Shown: positions 12,801-20,512 of the stretch, piece after piece
Position numbering within the stretch: the stretch's first letter is position 1
Layout of the letters: each line of letters begins with the position of its first letter
Assembly (NCBI GenBank): GCA_013822275.1
Contig: PNKC01000026.1
Location: forward strand, 1 to 34,258
Reading direction: 5' to 3'
Length of the DNA: 34,258 bases
Source of the DNA: Anaerolinea sp.
GTDB taxonomy: Bacteria > Chloroflexota > Dehalococcoidia > Tepidiformales > Tepidiformaceae
Translations under genes and position numbers: made by a program
Notes under the pieces: model-generated
Seen by the model: the letters and a program-made list of their open reading frames with translations, nothing else
Told to the model about the DNA's origin: nothing
The model's database searches: none

Positions 12801-14843
12801 ATGCCAGTGCTGCACAGTTCCGATAGGCCGCGGTCTCATTCGCACGCGCGCGTGAGAGGGGCCGCCTTCACGGCTAGCGACGGCCCGCGCCTGGGGCCGG
12901 TGGCCGTTACCGGGGCTGCCGTTCCCCGCCGGTTCTCCGCTCTCCTGTTGACCGTGATCGCCATCGCCGTTGCCACCGGGCTCTCCTTTGCGGACTGGAT
13001 GCCCTCGCGGGCCGCTGCCACGACGGTCGCCGTCGGCGACTTCTGGTTCGGCAATTCGAGCTCGGTGGGTGTCCCGTTCGTCACAAATATCAACAGGGGC
13101 GACACGGTCCAATGGGCCTGGGGGACCACCAGAGCCCACACGGTTACCGAAACGGACTCTGCTTTCAATCCGAACGGCGGCACCAATATCGGCGATTCCG
13201 GCAGTATCGCGGGCCCTTACGGGCCGATCACCTTCAATACCGCCGGCACGTTCTATTATTTCTGCGTCCTGCACCCGGACGACATGCGGGGCCAGGTGAA
13301 TGTAGCCGCCCCGCCCGCCGCTGCCATCACCGTCGCCGTTGGCGACTTTTGGTTCGGCAATTCCGGCTCTGTGGGCGCTACGTTCGTCGTGAACATCAAC
13401 GGGGGTGACACGGTTCAATGGGTCTGGCAGACAACAAGGGCCCACACTGTGACCGAGACGGACTCCGCCTTTAGTCCCAACGGCGGGACCAATGTTGGCG
13501 ATTCCGGCAGCATTGCCGGTCCCTATGGGCCGATCACGTTCAATAACGCCGGCACGTTCTACTACTTCTGCATTCTGCATCCGGATGACATGCGCGGCCA
13601 GGTCAACGTCACCGGCAGCAGCGGTGGTGGCGGCAGCACCGGCCCGGCCCCCGGCAGTGTTGTGGGGCCCCGGACCTCGATCATCCGTATCGGCTACCCG
13701 GAAGGCGCACGGCTATTCAGCCCGAATAACATCACGATTACCGCCGGCGATACTGTGAACTGGTCCCTCGCCTACGGAAATCACGATGTGACGTCCGGTT
13801 ATCCTTCCTCACCTTCCTATCAATCGCCCGGTGGAAAGGCAGGGATGCCCACCACCGTCAGCTCGTTTTCACGCGTCTTCAACACTACCGGGACATATAC
13901 CTTTTACTGCGATGAACACGCCGGTGACAGCGACGCGCGCATTGGTGACATTGACGGCTCGATTCGGGACGGCAAGATGGTCGGCAAGATCGTCGTCCTT
14001 GCCGCGGACGCCACCGGGCCGGCCACCAGCGGCGTGAGCGTCTCTCCCAACCCGGCCGCCGGCGTCTCCAGCGTGACCGTGTCGGCAGTCATCACCGACT
14101 CAGGGACCGTGACATCTCCGATCATCAACGCGGAGGCGTTCATCAATTCCGTCGGGACCCCGGGCACTGGCGCCTTCTTGCCAATGACGGATGGCGCCTG
14201 GGACGAGATCTCCGAGTCCGTTTCCGGCAGTCTCAGCATCGCCGGGCTGCCCGCTGGCTCATATTCCATCTACGTCCGCGGCCAGGACCAGCGGGGCAAC
14301 TGGGGCGCCACCCAGTCGGTCTCACTCTCCATCTCCAGCACAGGATCGGGGGGTGGCGGCACCGGCGGCGGGGCTGGGACCAACACCGCCACGGTCGTCG
14401 TCTTGTCCGGGTCACTGTCGAACCAGGCGACGCCGGTTGCATTTGCGAACGTGTCCCTCACAGGCGTCGATACTGTGATCTCCACCTCCCCGCTCCCCTG
14501 GCAAGCCTTCGACGGCACAGGCACGGGGTCCGGCTGGAACGTGACGGTCACCTCGACAGACTTCACCTCACCCTCCTCCGGCATCATCGGCGTATCGAAC
14601 TTCAAAGTGCGCCTGCTCTCGACCGCCATCACGACCGTGTCCGGTGGCTCGCCCCCAACCACCCGGGTACCCACCTTCGTTGCGCTGAGCACGACCGCCC
14701 CATTGAAGGTCATCTCCGCATCCACGGGTTCCGGCATGGGCAGGTACAGCTACGTACCAGACTTCCAGCTCACCATCACCGGATCGACCAGGTCCGGCAC
14801 GTACACCGCGTCTCTCGCGGTCACCATGAACACCGGGCCGTAG
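12801..14843 (+). CDS. Secreted multidomain cupredoxin protein, 680 aa
   Basis: A predicted exported copper protein with a signal/anchor helix (SALLLTVIAIAVATGLSFADW, residues 46-66). Three plastocyanin-like domains follow. Domain 1 (about 74-168) has type 1 copper ligands H113, C155, H158, M162. Domain 2 (about 176-270) has H215, C257, H260, M264. Domain 3 (about 292-402) keeps H328, C370, H373 but has no methionine at the expected place. Domains 1 and 2 are a tandem duplication with an exact 102-residue (306-bp) period. After an Ig-like segment (about 404-513) and a glycine-rich linker, the C-terminal 150 residues (GTGTGSGWNVTVTSTDF ... GTYTASLAVTM) look like a WxL-type surface domain. The start at 12801 has GAGGAG very close; GTG at 12807 is an alternative with better spacing. 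Likely extracellular electron transfer or copper binding. Confidence 0.85.
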   Translation: MPVLHSSDRPRSHSHARVRGAAFTASDGPRLGPVAVTGAAVPRRFSALLLTVIAIAVATGLSFADWMPSRAAATTVAVGDFWFGNSSSVGVPFVTNINRGDTVQWAWGTTRAHTVTETDSAFNPNGGTNIGDSGSIAGPYGPITFNTAGTFYYFCVLHPDDMRGQVNVAAPPAAAITVAVGDFWFGNSGSVGATFVVNINGGDTVQWVWQTTRAHTVTETDSAFSPNGGTNVGDSGSIAGPYGPITFNNAGTFYYFCILHPDDMRGQVNVTGSSGGGGSTGPAPGSVVGPRTSIIRIGYPEGARLFSPNNITITAGDTVNWSLAYGNHDVTSGYPSSPSYQSPGGKAGMPTTVSSFSRVFNTTGTYTFYCDEHAGDSDARIGDIDGSIRDGKMVGKIVVLAADATGPATSGVSVSPNPAAGVSSVTVSAVITDSGTVTSPIINAEAFINSVGTPGTGAFLPMTDGAWDEISESVSGSLSIAGLPAGSYSIYVRGQDQRGNWGATQSVSLSISSTGSGGGGTGGGAGTNTATVVVLSGSLSNQATPVAFANVSLTGVDTVISTSPLPWQAFDGTGTGSGWNVTVTSTDFTSPSSGIIGVSNFKVRLLSTAITTVSGGSPPTTRVPTFVALSTTAPLKVISASTGSGMGRYSYVPDFQLTITGSTRSGTYTASLAVTMNTGP

Positions 14844-14958
14844 GACAGGGGCCTCAAGTTCCGGGCGGCGGCCAGATCCTTGCTTTCCCAGCCGGGGAGA
14901 AGGGTTCGGAATCGGAGCGCGCCCCCAAGTTCATCCCGTCGGGCCTGCTGTTGTAGGG

Positions 14959-15303
14959 CTACTCGCACACCAAGGCCCTGATCTTCGCGAGGACCTCGGC
15001 GTCCTCGCCGCCGGCCGCTTTTCGTAACCTCACGTCATTTGCCGAAGTGGGGTTAAGCACAGCGCTGATCAAGTCAGCAACGGGGGTTCCCAGCTGGTAG
15101 ACGCGGGTGGTTTCGTGCTGATAGTCGCCAAGTTGTGGGAAGTAGCCCAGCCCGTTCTTCGCGAGCGAGTCACTGATCGACTTCTTGACGTGCGGACCAA
15201 GGCGACCGTAGTCATGCGCTTCCCGGAGTTGCTCCATCGTGACGGTGAGCACGCCACCGGCCTCCGCTGCGGCTGCCTTGATCTCATTCACCGATTTGTA
15301 CAT
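14959..15303 (-). CDS. Conserved hypothetical protein, 114 aa
   Basis: The protein starts MYKSVNEIKAAAAEAGG and contains LREAHDYGRLGPHVKKSISDSL, GLGYFPQLGDYQHETTRVYQLG and TPVADLISAVLNP. I recall similar uncharacterised proteins in other GC-rich bacteria, but no function can be named. No signal peptide or membrane helix is seen. The start at 15303 is preferred over an ATG at 15321 because a GGGGGA sits about 5 nt upstream. The promoter upstream (TTGACT, 17 bp, TATATT) is unusually AT-rich for this window, which may indicate foreign origin. It is the only minus-strand gene in the plus-strand block. Confidence 0.65.
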   Translation of the reverse strand: MYKSVNEIKAAAAEAGGVLTVTMEQLREAHDYGRLGPHVKKSISDSLAKNGLGYFPQLGDYQHETTRVYQLGTPVADLISAVLNPTSANDVRLRKAAGGEDAEVLAKIRALVCE

Positions 15304-15337
15304 ATGATTCCCCCGATCCAAAGTTTAAGCTACAGAT

Positions 15338-15366
15338 AATATAAAGCTAAAACGTGTCACAGTCAA
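15338..15366 (-). promoter_or_regulatory. Sigma-70-type promoter for the hypothetical gene
   Basis: On the minus strand TTGACT (15361-15366) and TATATT (15338-15343) are separated by 17 bp. This is the most AT-rich stretch of the window. The leader to the ATG at 15303 would be about 27 nt and includes the GGGGGA ribosome-binding site. Confidence 0.75.
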
Positions 15367-15600
15367 GATATTTGATCGAGGTTTCGATCGGGACGCGGTA
15401 GCGACCCAGCCCGTTGGCCGGATTACCAGGCTCATGCCTCCGTCACCCCACCCGCCGTGCCATCCGCCCCTTGGCGCTGTCGTCCGCCCCGGGCCACGCT
15501 CCCTCAATGCCTGCTGGCTTCGTGGACAATGCCTCCTCGCTCACTCCTGGCACCGCGGATGTGGCGACCTGGAACGCCGCCAACGCGCTGCACCCCGCCC

Positions 15601-15629
15601 AACGCGCTAAGAACGCGCTAAACGCGCTA
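15601..15629. repeat. AACGCGCTA short repeat cluster
   Basis: Three exact 9-mers at 15601, 15612 and 15621, plus a related AACGCGCT at 15581. No function is evident. Confidence 0.6.
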
Positions 15630-15638
15630 GTAACGCAA

Positions 15639-15672
15639 AAATCAGAACCGCGACCAGCGGGAGCGGGGGGAT
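15639..15672 (+). repeat. 34-bp interspersed repeat, copy 2
   Basis: Identical to 12539-12572 and in the same orientation, so the two copies bracket a 3.1-kb segment with the cupredoxin gene and the hypothetical gene. Confidence 0.85.
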
Positions 15673-15694
15673 TCCAGGCCACGCCGTCGCGCCT

Positions 15695-15708
15695 CATGCC
15701 CCATGCCT
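15695..15708. repeat. CATGCCY heptad pair
   Basis: CATGCCC followed directly by CATGCCT, a one-base variant of the CATTCCY unit found at 12651-12671 and 15832-15852. Confidence 0.5.
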
Positions 15709-15794
15709 CACGGAGCGGCCTCCTGCCTCGTGGCTCGCGACCCGTGCCTCCACCCCGTAAGGCCCCCGTAACCTCTCGCATCCCCCGCGCCCGC

Positions 15795-15800
15795 TACCAT
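15795..15800 (+). promoter_or_regulatory. Possible -10 element (TACCAT) of a leaderless promoter
   Basis: TACCAT lies 6 nt before the ATG at 15807, matching the TANNNT-6-start pattern of other genes here. It is a weaker hexamer than the others. Confidence 0.35.
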
Positions 15801-15806
15801 GCTTCC

Positions 15807-17906
15807 ATGCCCGCGGTCCGCTCTCATCAGTCATTCCCCATTCCTCATTCCTCGGCCCCGCCTACACTGGTCATGGGTCTGCTGTTCCTTCTGGCATTCG
15901 CCGCGCTCCTGGGCGGGTGCGGCGGCGGGAGCAGGAAGCCCGCGGGAGGCAGCGAGTTGAGTCAGCCAGGTTCCGGTCAGGCCACCCCCGCCGAGCGCAA
16001 ATCATGGGCCGGCAAGGAGCCCGCGCCCGCCATCCCAACCGGCGTGACCTGGTTCAACGTCGATCAGCCCCTCACCCTCGCCGCGCTGAAGGGCAAGGCC
16101 GTCCTCCTCGACTTCTGGACACTCGGCTGCATCAACTGTCAACACATCATCCCTGACCTCAAGCGCCTTGAAGCCGAGTTTGGCGACGCCCTGGTCGTCA
16201 TCGGTGTCCACTCCGGCAAGTACTCCACCGAACACGACGACGAGAGCATCCGCGAAGCCGTCCGGCGCTTCGGCCTCCAACACCCCGTGCTCAACGACCC
16301 CGATTTCGACGTCTGGCGCACCTACGGAGCCACCGCCTGGCCCACCCTCGTCCTCATCGACCCCGCGGGCAACCTGGTCGGCGGACATGCGGGCGAAGGG
16401 GTTTATCCCCTGTTCCAGCCGATCCTGGCCTCGCTGGTGGAGGAGTTCGACGCGAAGGGCCTGGTTGACCGCAGCCCGATCCCGGTGTCGCTCGACGCCA
16501 CCACCACGGCCACGTTGCTTTCCTACCCCGGAAAGGTGCTCGCCGACGAAGACGGCGGGCGGCTCTTCATCGCCGACTCCGGCCACAACCGCATCCTCGT
16601 TGCCGGCCTCAACGGCGTGCTTTCGGTGGCCATCGGCTCCGGCAAGGAAGGTTTCGCGGATGGGCCAGCGGCTGAAGCGTCGTTCCGTCAACCGCAAGGA
16701 CTCGCGTTGTCGGAGGACGGCCGGACGCTCTACGTAGCCGACACGCGCAACCATGCCGTCCGCAAAGTCGACCTCAACACGAACGAAGTGACCACCATCG
16801 CCGGCACCGGGAAGCAGCTCGACCGCCTGCCCGGTGTTGGCGCGAAGGCGAAGGAAACCGCGATGGCCTCCCCCTGGGATGTCGTCCAGGACGTCGCCAG
16901 GCTGTACATAACCATGGCCGGCATCCACCAGATCTGGGTCATGGACCTCACCACGGGGACAGTCGAGGTGTTCGCCGGGACCAGCCGCGAAGGCATCGAC
17001 GACGGCGACCGGCGCCGCCAGGCCACGCTCGCCCAGCCCAGCGGCATCGCCACGGACGGGCGCTACCTCTACTGGGTGGACCCGGAGTCCAGCGCCGCCC
17101 GCCGCGTTTCCCTCACGGGCGACGGCGAGGTCGAGACCATCGTCGGCACGGGCCTCTTTGACTATGGCAACGAAGACGGCCGCGGCAAGAAGGCGAAGCT
17201 CCAGCATCCCCAGGGCATCGCTGCTGCGGACGGGATCATCTACATAGGCGACACCTACAACCACGAAGTCCGCGCGATCAACGCCGCCACCTTCGAGGTT
17301 ACTACCGTCGCAGGCACCGGCTCGCGGGGCTGGAGCGACGGCCCCGGCCAGATCGCCCTCTTCGATGAGCCGGGCGGACTTGGCGTCGCTCGCGGCATCG
17401 TCTACATAGCCGACACGAACAACCACCTCGTGCGCACGTTCGATGTCGCCTCGGGCCGGGTCTCCACGCTCACACTGTCGAACCTTCTCGTCGCCTCGGG
17501 CGCAACACCGGGGCGGCCTCTGCAGGTTACGTTGCCCGCCCAGTCGGTCGCACCCGGTGCGACCAACCTCCGCGTCACGGTCACCTCGCCCGCGGGCTAT
17601 CACCTCAACAGCCAGGCCCCATCGCGGCTGGCGCTCTCGTCGTCGAACGCGGCGGTGGTCGAACTGGGCGAAAAGGTCTTGCAGTGGTCGTCCGATGAAA
17701 TCGAGGTAACCGTGCCGGTGCCCGTGCTGCTTGCCGAAGGCACAGCGACCCTCTCCGGTGCTGCCTCCGTCTACTACTGTCGCACCGGCGCGGAAGCCCT
17801 CTGCTTCATCCAGCAGATTGAACTCACCCTGCCCGTGACCGTCACGCCGTCAAGCGCCCAGAGCGAGATCCAGCTCAGCTATCTGCTCCCCGAATCCGTT
17901 GGTTGA
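15807..17906 (+). CDS. NHLRC2-like lipoprotein: thioredoxin domain plus NHL propeller
   Basis: 699 aa. A lipoprotein signal (MGLLFLLAFAALLGGC, lipobox cysteine C38) anchors it outside the membrane. A thioredoxin-like domain (about 78-225) has the redox pair C108-I-N-C111 in LLDFWTLGCINCQH and the partner WPT loop. NHL repeats follow (about 245-580): LADEDGGRLFIADSGHNRI, LYVADTRNHAVRKVD, IYIGDTYNHEVRAI, VYIADTNNHLVRTFD. The C-terminal about 110 residues, with YYCRTGAEALCF, resemble the DsbD-alpha fold. This order matches the NHLRC2 family. A role in extracytoplasmic thiol redox is inferred. The start at 15807 gives a charged N-terminus and a -10-like hexamer; ATG 15873 is the alternative. A CATTCCY heptad array lies inside the first codons. 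Confidence 0.87.
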   Translation: MPAVRSHQSFPIPHSSAPPTLVMGLLFLLAFAALLGGCGGGSRKPAGGSELSQPGSGQATPAERKSWAGKEPAPAIPTGVTWFNVDQPLTLAALKGKAVLLDFWTLGCINCQHIIPDLKRLEAEFGDALVVIGVHSGKYSTEHDDESIREAVRRFGLQHPVLNDPDFDVWRTYGATAWPTLVLIDPAGNLVGGHAGEGVYPLFQPILASLVEEFDAKGLVDRSPIPVSLDATTTATLLSYPGKVLADEDGGRLFIADSGHNRILVAGLNGVLSVAIGSGKEGFADGPAAEASFRQPQGLALSEDGRTLYVADTRNHAVRKVDLNTNEVTTIAGTGKQLDRLPGVGAKAKETAMASPWDVVQDVARLYITMAGIHQIWVMDLTTGTVEVFAGTSREGIDDGDRRRQATLAQPSGIATDGRYLYWVDPESSAARRVSLTGDGEVETIVGTGLFDYGNEDGRGKKAKLQHPQGIAAADGIIYIGDTYNHEVRAINAATFEVTTVAGTGSRGWSDGPGQIALFDEPGGLGVARGIVYIADTNNHLVRTFDVASGRVSTLTLSNLLVASGATPGRPLQVTLPAQSVAPGATNLRVTVTSPAGYHLNSQAPSRLALSSSNAAVVELGEKVLQWSSDEIEVTVPVPVLLAEGTATLSGAASVYYCRTGAEALCFIQQIELTLPVTVTPSSAQSEIQLSYLLPESVG
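15832..15852. repeat. CATTCCY heptad array, copy 2
   Basis: CATTCCC, CATTCCT, CATTCCT in register, matching 12651-12671. If the lipoprotein starts at 15807 the array is translated as part of its N-terminus; if it starts at 15873 it is non-coding. Confidence 0.65.
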
Positions 17907-17915
17907 GCGACAGCC

Positions 17916-17943
17916 TTGACACGCCCAACCCCCTCCCTATGAT
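17916..17943 (+). promoter_or_regulatory. Consensus sigma-70 promoter for the RAM-domain gene
   Basis: TTGACA (17916-17921), 16 bp, TATGAT (17938-17943). Transcription would start near 17950, giving a leader of about 22 nt containing GGAGG (17961-17965), 6 nt before the ATG at 17972. It is the clearest promoter in the window. Confidence 0.85.
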
Positions 17944-17971
17944 GCCTGTATTCAGCATGCGGAGGGTTCAC

Positions 17972-18223
17972 ATGGCTGTTCGGGGCTATGTCCTTATCGA
18001 AACGGACGTCGGCAAGGCGAAAGCGGTCGGCGCGGCCATCGGTGACTTCCAGTATCCCGGCGCGCGTGTCGTTGTTGTCGATACCGTGACCGGACCGTAC
18101 GACGTCATCGTCCAGCTCGAAGCGGACGACCTCGACCGCCTCGGGAACGCCATCACCGACGCGGTGCAGAAGGTTTCCGGGGTCCAGCGGACAACGACCT
18201 GCCTCGCGGTGCGGCTGGCCTAG
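17972..18223 (+). CDS. Stand-alone Lrp/AsnC ligand-binding (RAM) domain protein, 83 aa
   Basis: This small protein has only the C-terminal effector-binding domain of Lrp/AsnC regulators (PF01037) and no helix-turn-helix: MAVRGYVLIETDVGKAKAVG ... VTGPYDVIVQLEADDLDRLG ... VSGVQRTTTCLAV. The GPYDVIV and GV..T.T elements are typical. Such proteins form dimers or octamers that bind amino acids or other small molecules and may pair with full-length regulators. The start at 17972 follows GGAGG at the right spacing; an upstream in-frame ATG at 17957 is close to the predicted transcription start and lacks a binding site. The gene lies 85 bp before moeA and may share its transcript. Confidence 0.9.
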   Translation: MAVRGYVLIETDVGKAKAVGAAIGDFQYPGARVVVVDTVTGPYDVIVQLEADDLDRLGNAITDAVQKVSGVQRTTTCLAVRLA

Positions 18224-18308
18224 TCCTGATTCTCCCTTCGATGCCCCCGGCGGTGCCCGGCTGTAAGCTGCAAAGCATAAGTCCAACCCCCGGGGGCTTC
18301 GCCGTCTT

Positions 18309-19583
18309 ATGAGTTCCATGATCAGCGTCGAAGATGCGCGCGACCGGATCCTCTCCTTCTTCAGCCGCCTCGAAGTGGAGCGGAAGCCGCTCCTGGACGC
18401 CCTCGGCCAGGTCCTCGCCGAAGACATCGTGGCACCCTTCGATATCCCACCCCTGGACAACACCGCGATGGACGGCTACGCAGTCCGGGCGGCGGACACC
18501 ACGGGCGCCACGCAGTCCAGCCCCCGCACCCTCCGGGTCGTCGCGGACCTCGCGGCGGGCTACATCATGGAGGCGGCGATCGGTCCGGGCGAAGCCGTCC
18601 GGATCATGACCGGCGCCCCCATGCCCCCCGGCAGCGACGCCATCGTCCCTTTCGAGGAAACCGATGAGCCCCTCCGCGGCGTCAACGAGGCCGCCCGCAA
18701 AGCCCAGACCGTGCAGGTCATGAAGGCCACGCATCCGGCGGCCAACGTCCGGTTCCGCGCCGAAGACGTGAACGCCGGGCAAACCGTCATCCCCGCAGGC
18801 CGCGTCATCCGTGCATCGGAGGTTGGCGTCATTGCCAGCGTCGGCCTGAGCGAAGTCCCCGTCTATCGCCGCCCCGTGGTCGCGATCCTCTCAACCGGCG
18901 ACGAAGTCACGGAACCGGGACAGCCCCTGTTGCCGGGGCGAATCTACGATGCGAACGCCTACGGTGTCGCCGCCATGGTGCGGAAGTTCGGCGCCATCCC
19001 CCGGCTCCTCGGCATCGCCCGCGACACCGTGGAAGACCTGACAGCGAAGATCCGCGAGGGCCTCGACGCCGACATGCTCGTGACCAGCGCGGGCGTCTCA
19101 CGCGGCGACTTCGACGTCGTGAAGGACGTCCTGGCCCGTGAAGGCGACGTTGACTTCTGGACAGTGCGGATGAAGCCCGGCAAACCGCTGGCCTTTGGCG
19201 CCTTCAACGCACCCGGGGGGCGCAAGGTCCCGCACCTCGGGCTCCCGGGCAACCCGGTCAGCTCCATGGTCTCGTTCGAACTCTTCGGACGCCCCGCGAT
19301 CTTCACCATGCTGGGGCGGACGGACTGGGAGCGCCCGGTGATCAAGGCCGTCACCCGGGACTCCGTGAAGAACACCGACGCGCGCCGCTTCTATGCCCGC
19401 TGCATCGTGGCAAGAGGCGACGACGGCCGTTACTACGCGGACCTCACGGGCCCGCAGGGGAGCGGAATCCTGACCAGCATGAGCGCCGCGAACGCCCTCA
19501 CGGTCATCCCGGAGGATCTGCCGGAGGCGTTCCCCGGCGACGAAATCGACGTCATGATGCTGGACTGGGAGCACGCGCCCTAA
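18309..19583 (+). CDS. moeA: Molybdopterin molybdenumtransferase
   Basis: MoeA inserts molybdate into adenylated molybdopterin in the last step of molybdenum cofactor synthesis. The 424-aa chain has the full layout: an N-terminal domain with PPLDNTAMDGYAVR (about residues 50-63), the MoCF-binding domain with AILSTGDEVTEPG and SAGVSRGDFDVVKD, the GLPGNPVSSMVSFELF loop, and a C-terminal beta domain. No other cofactor genes are adjacent. The start at 18309 (MSSMISVEDARD) or 18318 is possible; neither has a clear ribosome-binding site. The gene is convergent with tadC, 19 bp apart, with no obvious terminator between. Confidence 0.95.
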   Translation: MSSMISVEDARDRILSFFSRLEVERKPLLDALGQVLAEDIVAPFDIPPLDNTAMDGYAVRAADTTGATQSSPRTLRVVADLAAGYIMEAAIGPGEAVRIMTGAPMPPGSDAIVPFEETDEPLRGVNEAARKAQTVQVMKATHPAANVRFRAEDVNAGQTVIPAGRVIRASEVGVIASVGLSEVPVYRRPVVAILSTGDEVTEPGQPLLPGRIYDANAYGVAAMVRKFGAIPRLLGIARDTVEDLTAKIREGLDADMLVTSAGVSRGDFDVVKDVLAREGDVDFWTVRMKPGKPLAFGAFNAPGGRKVPHLGLPGNPVSSMVSFELFGRPAIFTMLGRTDWERPVIKAVTRDSVKNTDARRFYARCIVARGDDGRYYADLTGPQGSGILTSMSAANALTVIPEDLPEAFPGDEIDVMMLDWEHAP

Positions 19584-19602
19584 CCTGCGTCACCCTGGTG
19601 TC

Positions 19603-20508
19603 TTAGAACGCGTCTTTCATCTGGATAATGGCCGGGCCGCCGATGACCATCATGATCGACGGGAAGATGAAGAAGACGAGTGGGAACACCATCTTGATCG
19701 GGGCCTTGAACGCCTGCTCCTCCGCGCGTTGCTTCCGCTTCGTGCGGATAACGCCGGTCTGGACGCGGATCACGCCGCCGATGGAGATGCCCATGCTTTC
19801 CGCCTGGACGATGGCGTTGATCAGGGAGCGAAGTTCAGGCACGCCGGTGCGATCGGTCATGTCCAGGAGGGCGTCGCGGCGCGAGCGGCCCATCGTGATC
19901 TCGCGCATCGTCCGTCCGAGTTCATCGCCGAACGGCCCTTTCACCTTCTCGACGACCCGCGTGAAGGCGGCGTCGATGCCCAGGCCGGCTTCGACGGAGG
20001 CCGTGATGAGGTCGAAGGCGTCCGGCAGGGCCCGCCAGATCTCCTTCTGGCGGCGGCTCACCTTGCCGTCCAGCCAGACCTTCGGTCCCATGAGGCCAAA
20101 GCCAGCGGCGACCACGTAGGTGATGAGGAGCTTCTGTCCGGTCGCCCCTGCGACACTGGCCATGTAGAACGTTGCCAGGATGGGCACCACGCCAACCAGG
20201 ACCGCGACGACGACGATGAACTGGCCCGGCTTTATCTTCATGCCAGCCTGGGCGATCCGGCCTTCCAGCCGTTCGGTCATGGACGACGGCAGCACGCCGT
20301 TCATTCGCCGGCTGACGCCGCGGATCAAGGGCTTCACGACGCGGGCGGTGAACGCCGCATCCGGGTCCGGGAGGGCTTCGCGGGCAGGCCGCGTGTAGCG
20401 GAGGCCGCCCAGGCGCGCGTCCATGGCTTCGTTGGCCGGCTGGTGGAGCAAGCCGTACATCACCAGGGTGACCGTGATAAACGTGCTGAAGGCGATGAGC
20501 ACTTCCAT
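19603..20508 (-). CDS. tadC: Tad pilus inner-membrane platform protein TadC
   Basis: 301 aa, type II secretion F (T2SSF) family. An N-terminal transmembrane helix (about 2-22) is followed by two central helices near 75-125, the cytoplasmic LPDAFDLITASVEAGLGIDAAFTRV segment and a C-terminal hydrophobic pair (MVFPLVFFIFPSIMMVIGG). With TadB it forms the membrane platform that the TadA ATPase drives to assemble Flp pilin. It starts 4 nt after the tadB stop, and GAGG lies about 9 nt upstream of the ATG. It is the last gene of the locus on this strand. Confidence 0.93.
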   Translation of the reverse strand: MEVLIAFSTFITVTLVMYGLLHQPANEAMDARLGGLRYTRPAREALPDPDAAFTARVVKPLIRGVSRRMNGVLPSSMTERLEGRIAQAGMKIKPGQFIVVVAVLVGVVPILATFYMASVAGATGQKLLITYVVAAGFGLMGPKVWLDGKVSRRQKEIWRALPDAFDLITASVEAGLGIDAAFTRVVEKVKGPFGDELGRTMREITMGRSRRDALLDMTDRTGVPELRSLINAIVQAESMGISIGGVIRVQTGVIRTKRKQRAEEQAFKAPIKMVFPLVFFIFPSIMMVIGGPAIIQMKDAF

Positions 20509-20512
20509 CTCG

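Larger units (their letters stand above)
15304..15806. other. Non-coding spacer with promoter and several repeat types
   Basis: A 503-bp gap between the divergent gene at 14959-15303 and the NHLRC2-like lipoprotein gene. It contains the promoter at 15338-15366, an AACGCGCTA repeat cluster (15601-15629), the second 34-bp repeat (15639-15672) and a CATGCCY heptad pair (15695-15708). Open frames through it do not look like proteins. Confidence 0.7.

Noticed and set aside
16002..17603. A 533-codon open frame on the minus strand across the NHLRC2-like gene
   Set aside because: It mirrors the repeated NHL segments of the real gene and lacks a ribosome-binding site or any known motif.
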